Under the pieces are notes generated by a model. That model had not been told where the DNA came from, searched no databases, and worked only from the letters and a program-made list of their open reading frames with translations. Shown here piece after piece: positions 1 through 5,779 of a stretch of DNA of 11,793 bases. Source of the DNA: CALAEC01 sp050692915 (lineage in GTDB: Bacteria; Actinomycetota; UBA4738; CALAEC01); contig JBOGVU010000078.1 of the NCBI GenBank assembly GCA_050692915.1, positions 1-11,793 on the forward strand, written 5' to 3'. Numbering within the stretch: the first letter of the stretch is position 1; every line of letters begins with the position of its first letter. The translations under genes and the position numbers were made by a program.

Positions 1-186
1 GGCCTCGGCCGCGGGGGCCGAAGCGGCCGCAGGGGCCTCTTCCTCCCCGTGCTGTCGGTTGTACTCGACCATGGCCACCCGGCGAGCTCGTCCCTCGGCC
101 ACCCGTCGGCTCACCCCCTGCTCGAGCAGCTCGTTCAGGACCCTGTTGAAAGTGTCCGGGTTGAGGTTCTCCGCGAACTCGACCAT
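1..186 (-). CDS. Unidentified protein of the bc operon, 5' part only (cut by the left window edge)
   Basis: The frame is open from an ATG at 186 to the window edge and gives the first 62 residues of a longer protein. The ATG shares one base with the TGA of the upstream cytochrome b gene (TGATG), which indicates translational coupling and membership of the same operon. Residues 1-48 look like a soluble, helix-rich domain with many Arg and Glu and no membrane segment (it begins MVEFAENLNPDTF). Residues 48-62 turn into a Glu/Ala/Pro-rich low-complexity stretch that looks like an interdomain linker, so another domain probably follows outside the window. In Bacillus-type and b6f-type complexes the next gene after cytochrome b is the subunit IV/cytochrome c component. 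The visible part does not resemble either, but a fusion leading into one cannot be excluded. I do not recognise the family. Confidence 0.7.
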   Translation of the reverse strand, partial: MVEFAENLNPDTFNRVLNELLEQGVSRRVAEGRARRVAMVEYNRQHGEEEAPAAASAPAAEA

Positions 187-968
187 CACAGGGGCCCCGA
201 GATCCCGCCGTCCTTCCGGATCCGCCAGAAGTGCACGGCCAGGAAGATCGTGATCACGAAGGGCAGGGCCAGAACGTGGAGGACGTACCAGCGGAGCAAC
301 GTCTCCCCGCTGACCTCGGCCCCGCCGAGGAGGATGAACTGCACCTCCGGTCCGATCCCCGGCGGCGAGTACTGCCCGAAGCTGGTTCCCACCGTGAACG
401 CCCAGAACGACAGCTGGTCCCACGGCAGGAGGTACCCGCTGAACGCCAGGAGCAGGGTGATCAGGAGCAGGATCACTCCCACCACCCAGTTGAACTCCCT
501 GGGCGGCTTGTACGCGCCGGTGTAGAACACCCGGCCCATGTGCAGGAACACCGTGATGACCATGAGGTGGGCGCCCCACCGGTGGATGTTCCGCACCAGG
601 TCCCCGAACACCACGGTATTGCGGATCGTCTCGATGTCGACGTACGCCTGTCCCGAGGCCAGCTCGGCGGCGGGCCGGTAGAAGAACATCAGGTAGATCC
701 CGGTCACGGTCAGCAGGATGAACAGGAAGAAGGACAGGCCACCCAGGCAGAACGTGTAGGTCAGCTTCAGCCCGTGCCGCTTCACCTTGACCGGATGGAG
801 GTGGTACAGGACATTGTTCATGGCCGCCAGGGCCCGATCCCTCTGGGTGTCCTTGTAGCCCTTCCGGAACACAGAGCCCGGACGGAAGATCGACCGCCAG
901 GCCTCCGACTCCCGGACCTTGTCGAACACCTCGCCGGGGCTGGGCGGCCGGGGAAGCTTCAGCTTCAC
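186..968 (-). CDS. qcrB: Cytochrome b, b6/QcrB-type (N-terminal four-helix half) of a menaquinol-oxidising bc/b6f-like complex
   Basis: This is the integral membrane subunit of a bc/b6f-type complex; it carries two b hemes and part of the quinol sites. The protein has 260 residues, close to Bacillus QcrB and plant b6, so the C-terminal half (subunit IV) must be a separate gene. Helix B has H129-x13-H143 and helix D has H231-x14-H246. The 14-residue spacing in helix D is the b6/Firmicutes hallmark (13 in mitochondrial cytochrome b). C74 in FCLGGLSFF aligns with the cysteine that binds heme ci in b6 and Bacillus QcrB. GYLLPWDQ (178-185) and the ending IRKDGGISGPL are also family-typical. About 50 residues precede helix A, a little longer than usual. 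The GTG start at 968 is preceded by GGAGGAG and overlaps the ferredoxin stop (GTGA). An upstream extension in this frame to 1256 is ferredoxin read out of frame and was discarded. Confidence 0.93.
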   Translation of the reverse strand: MKLKLPRPPSPGEVFDKVRESEAWRSIFRPGSVFRKGYKDTQRDRALAAMNNVLYHLHPVKVKRHGLKLTYTFCLGGLSFFLFILLTVTGIYLMFFYRPAAELASGQAYVDIETIRNTVVFGDLVRNIHRWGAHLMVITVFLHMGRVFYTGAYKPPREFNWVVGVILLLITLLLAFSGYLLPWDQLSFWAFTVGTSFGQYSPPGIGPEVQFILLGGAEVSGETLLRWYVLHVLALPFVITIFLAVHFWRIRKDGGISGPL

Positions 969-1375
969 GCGGGCTCCTCCGCCCGCTGGGACAGGGGCAC
1001 GCTCGCCATGGGCCGCTGGCCCTCCTCCACGGCCGACCCCTCGGGCAGCCGGGCGTAGTACAGGCAGTCGCTGGGGCACCGCTCCACGCACACGGAGCAC
1101 CGGGTGCAGGCGTTGTCGTCGACCACGAAGATGGCTTCGGCCTGCTCCACCAGCTCGCCGGTGGCCGGGTCCACGGTCTCCCTGACGATGCCGGTGTCGA
1201 GCATGAAGATGCAGTTCCACGGGCACACGTCCTCGCAGGCCCGGCACAGGATGCACGGCTCGGGGTCGAGCATCAGGTGCTTCGGGGACCTGACGCCTTC
1301 CTTCAGCCAGCCGGGGTCGACCGGCTCCAGCACGTAGTCGTCCCGGATGTCGACCTCGGTCTTGACGAAGGGCAT
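965..1375 (-). CDS. 2x[4Fe-4S] ferredoxin-like subunit encoded with cytochrome b
   Basis: A 136-residue iron-sulfur protein with two classic cluster motifs: C41-x2-C44-x2-C47-x3-C51-P and C90-x2-C93-x2-C96-x3-C100-P. About 38 residues separate them, longer than in small bacterial ferredoxins and closer to NuoI-like or PsaC-like two-cluster domains. Additional cysteines at 55 and 104 follow each motif. There is no signal peptide, Tat motif or membrane segment, so it should sit on the cytoplasmic face. The ATG at 1375 follows TAGGAGG, in which the upstream gene's stop codon is part of the Shine-Dalgarno. The stop overlaps the cytochrome b start by four bases. In Bacillus and plant-type complexes the gene before cytochrome b encodes the Rieske 2Fe-2S protein, and this is not a Rieske protein (no CxH pairs). 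It is likely a peripheral subunit of the complex or an electron donor to it; that role is inferred from context. Confidence 0.9.
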   Translation of the reverse strand: MPFVKTEVDIRDDYVLEPVDPGWLKEGVRSPKHLMLDPEPCILCRACEDVCPWNCIFMLDTGIVRETVDPATGELVEQAEAIFVVDDNACTRCSVCVERCPSDCLYYARLPEGSAVEEGQRPMASVPLSQRAEEPA

Positions 1376-1385
1376 CCTCGGCCTC

Positions 1386-1748
1386 CTACCGGTACCCGCC
1401 CGAGTAGCGCTCGGCCTGCTTCTCCCCCCGGAGGCGCCGGCGCAGGGCCTGGACCTTGAACGCCGTGACCACGAACACCCCCGCCCACACCGTGATCCAT
1501 CCCAAGGCCACGGAGTCCCGGAAGGCGATCAGGAGCCGATCCTGGGTGGTCCACCCGAGGTCCTGCTCGGCGAAGTACAGCCACCAGGACGGGAGCACCA
1601 CCATCGTGGTGATGGCCAGGAACGAGATCCCGATGCCGGCCAGGAAGGCGGTGGCCCAGGTCCACTCCCAGGTCCGGGCCAGGTCCTCCCCGCGCGTGAT
1701 CCACGGCCGGAGCCTCCGCTCGATCGCCTTGGGGATTGGCAGCCTCAG
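1386..1748 (-). CDS. Small two-TM membrane protein, first gene of the bc operon (CTG start proposed)
   Basis: I do not recognise the family. Read from the CTG at 1748 the protein has 120 residues: a basic amphipathic N-terminus (1-30, with Trp-rich WEWTW at 27-31), a first membrane segment at about 31-53, a short loop, a second membrane segment at about 80-99, and a basic tail. An in-frame TGA at 1761-1763 blocks any longer form. The only in-frame ATG (1604) would delete the first membrane segment and lacks a Shine-Dalgarno. AAGGAG at 1756-1761 sits seven bases before the CTG, which decides the start. The next gene, a ferredoxin, begins 10 bp downstream and the stop codon lies in its ribosome-binding site, so the two are co-transcribed. 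By position it is probably a small structural subunit or membrane anchor of the cytochrome b-ferredoxin complex (inference). Confidence 0.75.
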   Translation of the reverse strand: MRLPIPKAIERRLRPWITRGEDLARTWEWTWATAFLAGIGISFLAITTMVVLPSWWLYFAEQDLGWTTQDRLLIAFRDSVALGWITVWAGVFVVTAFKVQALRRRLRGEKQAERYSGGYR

Positions 1749-1755
1749 GGCACGA

Positions 1756-1761
1756 CTCCTT
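1756..1761 (-). promoter_or_regulatory. Ribosome-binding site deciding the CTG start of the two-TM gene
   Basis: The minus strand reads AAGGAG here, seven bases before the CTG at 1748 and overlapping the in-frame TGA at 1761-1763. No ATG or GTG in the correct frame lies at a suitable distance, so this site is the main argument for non-canonical CTG initiation. Confidence 0.6.
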
Positions 1762-1781
1762 CACTCACGGTGACGGTTGCG

Positions 1782-1787
1782 ATTCTA
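1782..1787 (-). promoter_or_regulatory. Candidate -10 element (TAGAAT) of the bc operon
   Basis: The minus strand reads TAGAAT, one mismatch from the sigma-70 consensus TATAAT and an island of A/T in a very GC-rich region. It would give a transcript start near 1775 and a 5' leader of about 27 bases that includes the AAGGAG site. No convincing -35 is seen at the usual spacing, where the sequence is a G-run. This fits an activator-dependent or weak promoter, or a chance match. Confidence 0.4.
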
Positions 1788-1801
1788 CCAAGGGCCCTCT
1801 C

Positions 1802-1820
1802 GGCCCCCCAGCCGGGGGCC
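1802..1820. repeat. Perfect GC-only inverted repeat in the divergent promoter region
   Basis: GGCCCCC (1802-1808) and GGGGGCC (1814-1820) form a perfect seven-base-pair stem around a five-base loop. It lies between the proposed bc-operon -10 element and the Rex/CRP-like palindrome and covers the place where a -35 would be. No T-tract follows on either strand, so it is not a typical intrinsic terminator. It may be only a product of high GC content. Confidence 0.45.
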
Positions 1821-1831
1821 CGCCTTCCGTC

Positions 1832-1851
1832 CTTGTGAACCGATTCACAAG
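1832..1851. promoter_or_regulatory. Rex-type (or CRP/GlxR-type) operator palindrome between divergent operons
   Basis: CTTGTGAA-CCGA-TTCACAAG is a perfect 8+8 bp inverted repeat with a 4 bp spacer. Its inner 18 bp match TTGTGAA-N4-TTCACAA, the consensus of Rex, the repressor that releases DNA when NADH/NAD+ rises and that controls respiratory genes in Gram-positive bacteria. The same bases also contain TGTGA-N6-TCACA, the CRP/GlxR core used by actinobacterial cAMP-type regulators, some of which control bc and oxidase genes. Sequence alone does not separate the two. The centre lies about 71 bp before ccdA and about 94 bp before the two-TM gene, so one site could govern both the cytochrome c maturation operon and the bc operon. 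Confidence 0.8.
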
Positions 1852-1912
1852 CACCTGACCGGATTCTCCGACACGGTCGCCCGGGACGCAACCGGGTGCG
1901 AGACTGGGTCAC

Positions 1913-2644
1913 GTGGACTTCGGGAACGCCCTCGGGGCGTGGTGGGGCCCGGCCCTGGCGTTCGCGGCGGGGGTGGTGTCGTGCGCCTCGCCGTGCGTGC
2001 TTCCCCTGCTCCCCGGGTACCTCTCATTCGTCTCCGGGACCCGGGACGAGGGGCGCCGGCCGCTCCTGCCGATGCTGCTGTTCGTGCTGGGGTTCGCCGT
2101 CGTGTTCACCTCGCTGGGGGCGTTCTCGAAGGTGTTCGTCCCCGTGCTCCGCTCGCCGACGGCCTCGCGGGTGGCCGGGGTGCTGGTGGCCGGGGTGGGA
2201 GCGCTGATGCTGCTGTACGCCCTAAGGATCGGGAGCCCGTCGCTGTTCGCGGAGCGCCGCCCGTTCCTGGCGAGGATCCGCCCGGGCCCGGTCTCCGCTC
2301 TCCCCCTCGGCATGGCGTTCGCCGCGGGATGGACACCGTGCATCGGGCCCGTGCTGGCCGGCATCCTGGGGCTGGCCGTGGCCCAGGGCGGAGGGGCCTG
2401 GGGAGCGCTCCTCCTGTTCGCCTACTCCCTGGGGCTGGGCCTGCCGTTCGTCCTCATCGGGCTGGGCGTCCGGCGGCTCACCGGCGCGCTGGCCTTCGTC
2501 AAGCGCAACTATCACTGGATCGCGGGGACCGGTGGGGCCGTCCTGGTGGCGATCGGGGTCCTCCTGGCCGCGGACCTGTGGATCCCGCTGCTCTCGAGGC
2601 TGGGCGTCCTTCGGCTCGTCCAGGGCTTCACGCCGCCGATCTGA
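1913..2644 (+). CDS. ccdA: CcdA-type thiol-disulfide transporter for cytochrome c maturation
   Basis: A 243-residue, roughly six-helix membrane protein of the DsbD/CcdA family. It carries reducing equivalents from cytoplasmic thioredoxin across the membrane to keep apocytochrome CxxCH thiols reduced. The conserved redox pair is visible as C28 in helix 1 (SCASPCVLPLLPGY, 23-36) and C143 in helix 4 (GWTPCIGP, 139-146). C24 is an extra cysteine four residues before C28. Length is typical. The start is a GTG with a poor Shine-Dalgarno; no better in-frame start is seen just upstream. It opens the plus-strand operon and is followed after 27 bp by ccsB and ccsA, the usual System II partners. No thioredoxin-like ResA/CcsX is encoded nearby, so the periplasmic-side reductant must come from elsewhere. 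The palindrome at 1832-1851 is the obvious regulatory site. Confidence 0.95.
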   Translation: MDFGNALGAWWGPALAFAAGVVSCASPCVLPLLPGYLSFVSGTRDEGRRPLLPMLLFVLGFAVVFTSLGAFSKVFVPVLRSPTASRVAGVLVAGVGALMLLYALRIGSPSLFAERRPFLARIRPGPVSALPLGMAFAAGWTPCIGPVLAGILGLAVAQGGGAWGALLLFAYSLGLGLPFVLIGLGVRRLTGALAFVKRNYHWIAGTGGAVLVAIGVLLAADLWIPLLSRLGVLRLVQGFTPPI

Positions 2645-2651
2645 GCGCGTG

Positions 2652-2657
2652 TAGCAT
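2652..2657 (+). promoter_or_regulatory. Possible -10 element (TAGCAT) before ccsB
   Basis: TAGCAT fits the TANNNT form of actinobacterial -10 elements and lies 14 bases before the ccsB ATG. A 4/6 -35 match (TTCACG, 2627-2632) has a longish 19 bp spacer. If used, the leader would be only about 7-8 bases, consistent with the absence of a clear Shine-Dalgarno before ccsB. Evidence is weak; read-through from ccdA is equally likely. Confidence 0.3.
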
Positions 2658-2671
2658 CGGGCCGGACCCCC

Positions 2672-4150
2672 ATGGCATCGACGTCGGAATCCCTGTACCG
2701 GTCGCTGGTGTCGGTGCTGCGCACGCTTCGCTCGATGCGCACGGCCCTGGTCCTGCTGCTGGTGGTGGGCGCCGCCAGCGTGCTCGGCTCGCTGGTTCCT
2801 CAGGCCCCCACCGTGCCGGCCGCGGTGGCCGACCTGTTCGCCACCAGGCCGCTCCTGGCCCGGGTGTACCGGGCGCTGGGACTGTTCGACGTGTACGGCT
2901 CGTGGTGGTTCACGCTGACCTACGTCCTCCTCCTGATCTCGCTGGCCTCCTGCCTGGTCCCCCGGACCCGAGCGCTGGTTCGAGGGCTCAGGCCGCGTCC
3001 CCAGCCGATGCGCGAGCTCGACGGGATGCGGCACTTCGCCGAAGCCGTGGTTCCCGGGGCCCCCGAAGCCGTACTGGCCCGATCCAGGGCCGTCCTCCGC
3101 CGCCGGCGGTTCCGGGTCGGCGCGGCGGAGCCCGGGCTGGCCGCGGAGAAGGGCGGGGCCAGGGAGTGGGGGAGCCTGCTCTTCCATTGGTCGCTGTTCC
3201 TGATCCTGGTGGGCGCGGTGTACGGGAAGGGGTTCGGCCTCCGCGGCGTGGCCACCATCGTCGAGGGTGAGACCTGGACCGAGGCCCACGCGTCATACGA
3301 CCTTCCTCCCGAGGAGGGTCGGTTCTTCACCGAGGGCATGCACACCGGGGTCCAGCTGGGCCTGGAGGATTTCGACGCCACGTATTACCCGGGCGGACTC
3401 CCGGAGGACTTCGTGTCCCGCGTCGAGGTGATCGGTGCCGAGGGAAGGGCGGCAGGCACGAGCGAGATCCGCGTCAACCACCCGCTGTCGGTCGAGGGCG
3501 TCAAGGTGTTCCAGCAGGGCTACGGCTGGGCTCCGGTGATCGAGGTCCGCCGCGACGGGCGCCTGGTGGCCGGGGGGCCCGTGGTGTTCGTCACCGACAC
3601 CCCGAACGACCAGCGCCAACCGTGGCGGGGGGTGATCAAGCTGCCCTCCCTGGAGCCGCAGGTGGGGCTGGCGTTCCGGCTCCTCCCCGACCCGCTGGCC
3701 GGCGTGGCCGGAGCGCCGATGCTGGAGGCCAGGAACCCGTTCCTCTTGTGGCGGGCGTGGCGGGGCGATCTCCGGCTGACCTCGGCCCAGAGCGTGTTCC
3801 GCCTGGACACGACGGGGTTGGAGCCGTGGCTCGACGGCGGGCTGGGGCTCGGTGAAACCGAGGAGCTCCCCGGCGGCATCGAGATCACGTTCCGCGAGCT
3901 CCGCGAGTACACCCAGCTGTTGGTGAAGCGGGACCCCGGCACCGGGCTGATGCTGGCCGCGGCGATCCTGATCCTCGTGGGGCTTGTCCCGGCCCTGGCC
4001 TCGAGCCGAAGACGGGTGTGGGTCCGGGCCACCGGTGCGGACGGCGCGGGGACCAGGCTCCAGGTGGGCGGGTTCGCCCTTCAGCGCCGGGCCGCGTTCG
4101 AGGAGGAGTTCGATGCCATCGCCCGGGAGTTGAGTAAGGTGGAGCCGTGA
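2672..4150 (+). CDS. ccsB: CcsB/ResB (Ccs1) component of the System II cytochrome c heme lyase
   Basis: With CcsA this 492-residue membrane protein forms the complex that exports heme and ligates it to apocytochromes c on the outer face. The ResB architecture is visible: membrane segments at about 24-45, 75-97 and 168-188, a large extracytoplasmic domain (about 190-420), a last membrane segment at about 425-445, and a cytoplasmic tail. H172 in the third segment (FHWSL) is a candidate heme-relay histidine. IRVNHPLSVEGVKVFQQGY (266-284) and YTQLLVKRDPG (413-423) are the most family-typical stretches. Length is slightly below Bacillus ResB. The ATG at 2672 lacks a strong Shine-Dalgarno. The TGA overlaps the ccsA GTG (GTGA), so the two subunits are translationally coupled. 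It is a well-supported member of the ccdA-ccsB-ccsA operon. Confidence 0.95.
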   Translation: MASTSESLYRSLVSVLRTLRSMRTALVLLLVVGAASVLGSLVPQAPTVPAAVADLFATRPLLARVYRALGLFDVYGSWWFTLTYVLLLISLASCLVPRTRALVRGLRPRPQPMRELDGMRHFAEAVVPGAPEAVLARSRAVLRRRRFRVGAAEPGLAAEKGGAREWGSLLFHWSLFLILVGAVYGKGFGLRGVATIVEGETWTEAHASYDLPPEEGRFFTEGMHTGVQLGLEDFDATYYPGGLPEDFVSRVEVIGAEGRAAGTSEIRVNHPLSVEGVKVFQQGYGWAPVIEVRRDGRLVAGGPVVFVTDTPNDQRQPWRGVIKLPSLEPQVGLAFRLLPDPLAGVAGAPMLEARNPFLLWRAWRGDLRLTSAQSVFRLDTTGLEPWLDGGLGLGETEELPGGIEITFRELREYTQLLVKRDPGTGLMLAAAILILVGLVPALASSRRRVWVRATGADGAGTRLQVGGFALQRRAAFEEEFDAIARELSKVEP

Positions 4151-5079
4151 CCCGCCTGACCACCGCGTCGAACCTCACGTTCGGGCTGGCCCTGGTCCTC
4201 TACCTCGCCGCGGCGGTGGGGTCGTTCCACTTCCTGGCGTTCCGTCGGCGGGGGGTCCTCACGGCGGGCAGGGTGGTGGCGTTCGCCGGCCTGGCCGCGC
4301 ATGGGGTCTCGGTGGTGACCAGGGGCCTGGCGGCCGGCCGGGTCCCGTGGGGCAACATGTATGAGTACGCCAGCGTCCTCGGCTTCCTCATCGTGGCCGC
4401 GTACCTCCTGGTTATCGAGCGGGCCTGGCGAACAGAGGAGGTTCGGGGCTTCGCCATCGGCGCGGCCGTCCTGGCGATGGCCGGGGCCACCCTGTTCTAT
4501 GTGCCGCCGGGCCCGCTGGTCCCCGCGCTGAACTCGTACTGGATCCGGATCCACGTGGTCCTGGCGGTCCTGGCATCGTCGCTGTTCACCCTGGCCACGG
4601 TGTTCACGCTTCTGTACCTGGTGCAGGAACGGAGGGAGCGCCGCTCGGCGTCGGCGGCGGTCCCCGCCCGGGAGCCAGCCCTCGTGGGGGCGGCGGGTGA
4701 GCGCCCGGAGGACTACGCGTCCGCCGATGGCGAGGAGCCGCCGGCGCCTCCGGGGGAGCGGAGCCGCCTGCCGGCGGCGGCCGCCCTCGATCGGATGGCG
4801 TACCGGACCATCGTGTTCGCGTTCCCCGTCTGGACCATGGCCGTCATCGCCGGGGCCATCTGGGCCGAGCAGGCCTGGGGCCGGTACTGGGGCTGGGACC
4901 CCAAGGAGGTGTGGTCCTTCGTCACCTGGGTGGTCTTCGCCGCCTACCTCCACGCCCGGGCCACGGTCGGCTGGCGGGGCCGGCGGGCCGCGGCCCTGGC
5001 CCTGGTGGGGTTCACCGCGCTGGTGTTCAACCTCGTGGTGGTGAACACGGTGATCGCGGGGCTGCACTCCTACGCCTAG
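4147..5079 (+). CDS. ccsA: CcsA/ResC, heme-handling component of the System II cytochrome c synthetase
   Basis: A 310-residue polytopic protein of the heme-handling family. The WWD heme-binding motif is visible (W244-G-R-Y-W248-G-W250-D251-PKEVW). Candidate heme-ligand histidines are H52 (LAAHG), H136 (IRIH), H269 (YLHAR) and H307 (GLHSYA). It presents heme to apocytochromes together with CcsB. A hydrophilic Ala/Glu/Pro-rich stretch of about 50 residues (160-212) separates the N-terminal helices from the WWD half and is presumably a surface loop. The GTG start overlaps the ccsB stop by four bases and is preceded by AAGGTGGAG. It ends the plus-strand operon and faces the oxidase operon tail to tail with 10 bp between stop codons. 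Substrates expected from this window are the c domain of CtaC and any cytochrome c of the bc operon beyond the left edge. Confidence 0.95.
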   Translation: MTRLTTASNLTFGLALVLYLAAAVGSFHFLAFRRRGVLTAGRVVAFAGLAAHGVSVVTRGLAAGRVPWGNMYEYASVLGFLIVAAYLLVIERAWRTEEVRGFAIGAAVLAMAGATLFYVPPGPLVPALNSYWIRIHVVLAVLASSLFTLATVFTLLYLVQERRERRSASAAVPAREPALVGAAGERPEDYASADGEEPPAPPGERSRLPAAAALDRMAYRTIVFAFPVWTMAVIAGAIWAEQAWGRYWGWDPKEVWSFVTWVVFAAYLHARATVGWRGRRAAALALVGFTALVFNLVVVNTVIAGLHSYA

Positions 5080-5089
5080 CGAGACCGGC

Positions 5090-5779
5090 TCAGCCGACCG
5101 AAGCCGTCCCCTGCATCTGCGGGTGGACGTCGCACTGGAAGTAATAGGAGCCCGGGTCGGGTGGGGGGAACCGGTACTCGATCACGGCAGGGCCGGTGAT
5201 GATCTCGCCCTGGAAGATCGCTTCGCCTCCCTGCTCCGTGTAGAGCGCCACGTTGTGGGGGATGCCCGAGTCGCGGTTGTCGAAAGCGATCACGGCCTCA
5301 CCCTCGGCGGGCAGGGAGAGCTCCGCGGTGTCGAAGGCGATCCCCTCGGCGGCGATCCGAGCAGCGTCGCCGCCCGGCCCTTCGGGCGGGGGCTGCTCCT
5401 CCTCCGGAGGTGGTTCGCCGGGGGTGGGGCTCTCGCCGGTGGGTGGGGGCGGGGCGGGCCCCGGCGGCTCCGCCTGCTCCTCGACCAGGCTATGGACGGG
5501 GCGCTCGCCGAGGACCGCCCCGGCGATCCCGCCGCCCAGGATCGTGGCCACCAGGAGGATGATCAGGAAGGCGAACCCCCGGGTCCCCCGGATCGTGGCC
5601 GCCAGGGCGCACGCCACCAGGATGTTGGTGGCGAACAGGAGGGCCACCCAGGGCGCCAGGGCCTCCGGCACGGCCAGCAGGATCCGGGAGAACGCGATGA
5701 TGAGCACCGCCAGGAACACGAACGCCGTCACGGGGATGCCCACCCCCAGGAGGACCCGCCGGCGGACCTCGGCGCTCAC
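5090..5779 (-). CDS. Membrane-anchored cupredoxin (plastocyanin-like type-1 copper protein), last gene of the caa3 operon
   Basis: The 229-residue protein has three membrane segments (about 12-32, 43-62, 68-90), a Pro/Glu-rich linker (104-136) and a C-terminal cupredoxin domain (about 140-229). All four type-1 copper ligands are visible: H175 in GIPHNV, and C216, H219 and M222 in YFQCDVHPQMQG. The fold should be outside the membrane. The GTG start at 5779 overlaps the ctaG stop (GTGA) and follows GGAGAG, so it is the operon's last cistron. The long in-frame upstream extension (to 6583) is ctaG read in another frame and was discarded. It may shuttle electrons between a quinol oxidoreductase and the caa3 oxidase, or hold copper for CuA/CuB assembly. 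The complete ligand set favours electron transfer, but this is inference. Single-domain cupredoxins are common; a three-TM anchor is less usual. Confidence 0.88.
   Translation of the reverse strand: MSAEVRRRVLLGVGIPVTAFVFLAVLIIAFSRILLAVPEALAPWVALLFATNILVACALAATIRGTRGFAFLIILLVATILGGGIAGAVLGERPVHSLVEEQAEPPGPAPPPPTGESPTPGEPPPEEEQPPPEGPGGDAARIAAEGIAFDTAELSLPAEGEAVIAFDNRDSGIPHNVALYTEQGGEAIFQGEIITGPAVIEYRFPPPDPGSYYFQCDVHPQMQGTASVG

Noticed and set aside
969..1256. N-terminal extension of cytochrome b to an upstream ATG
   Set aside because: The extra 96 residues are the ferredoxin gene read in another frame. The GTG at 968 has a strong GGAGGAG site and a GTGA overlap.
1303..1764. Minus-strand frame of 153 codons beginning with ATG at 1764
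   Set aside because: It has an ATG but encodes only Gly/Pro/Arg/His-rich sequence, while the neighbouring frame gives a coherent two-helix membrane protein with its own Shine-Dalgarno.
1777..3270. Plus-strand frame of 497 codons across ccdA and ccsB
   Set aside because: It is an out-of-frame reading of ccdA and ccsB, composed of Arg/Gly/Pro/Ala low-complexity sequence, and it spans the intergenic palindrome. Both genes beneath it have recognisable families.
2222..3289. Minus-strand frame of 355 codons opposite ccdA/ccsB
   Set aside because: Low-complexity Gln/Arg/Glu-rich translation antisense to two clear genes; no ribosome-binding site and no domain.
5080..5100. Short palindrome CGGCT-C-AGCCG between the convergent ccsA and cupredoxin genes as a bidirectional terminator
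   Set aside because: The stem is only four to five base pairs, overlaps the cupredoxin stop codon, and has no T-tract on either strand. The 10 bp gap holds no convincing intrinsic terminator, so termination must occur inside the opposing gene or be Rho-dependent.
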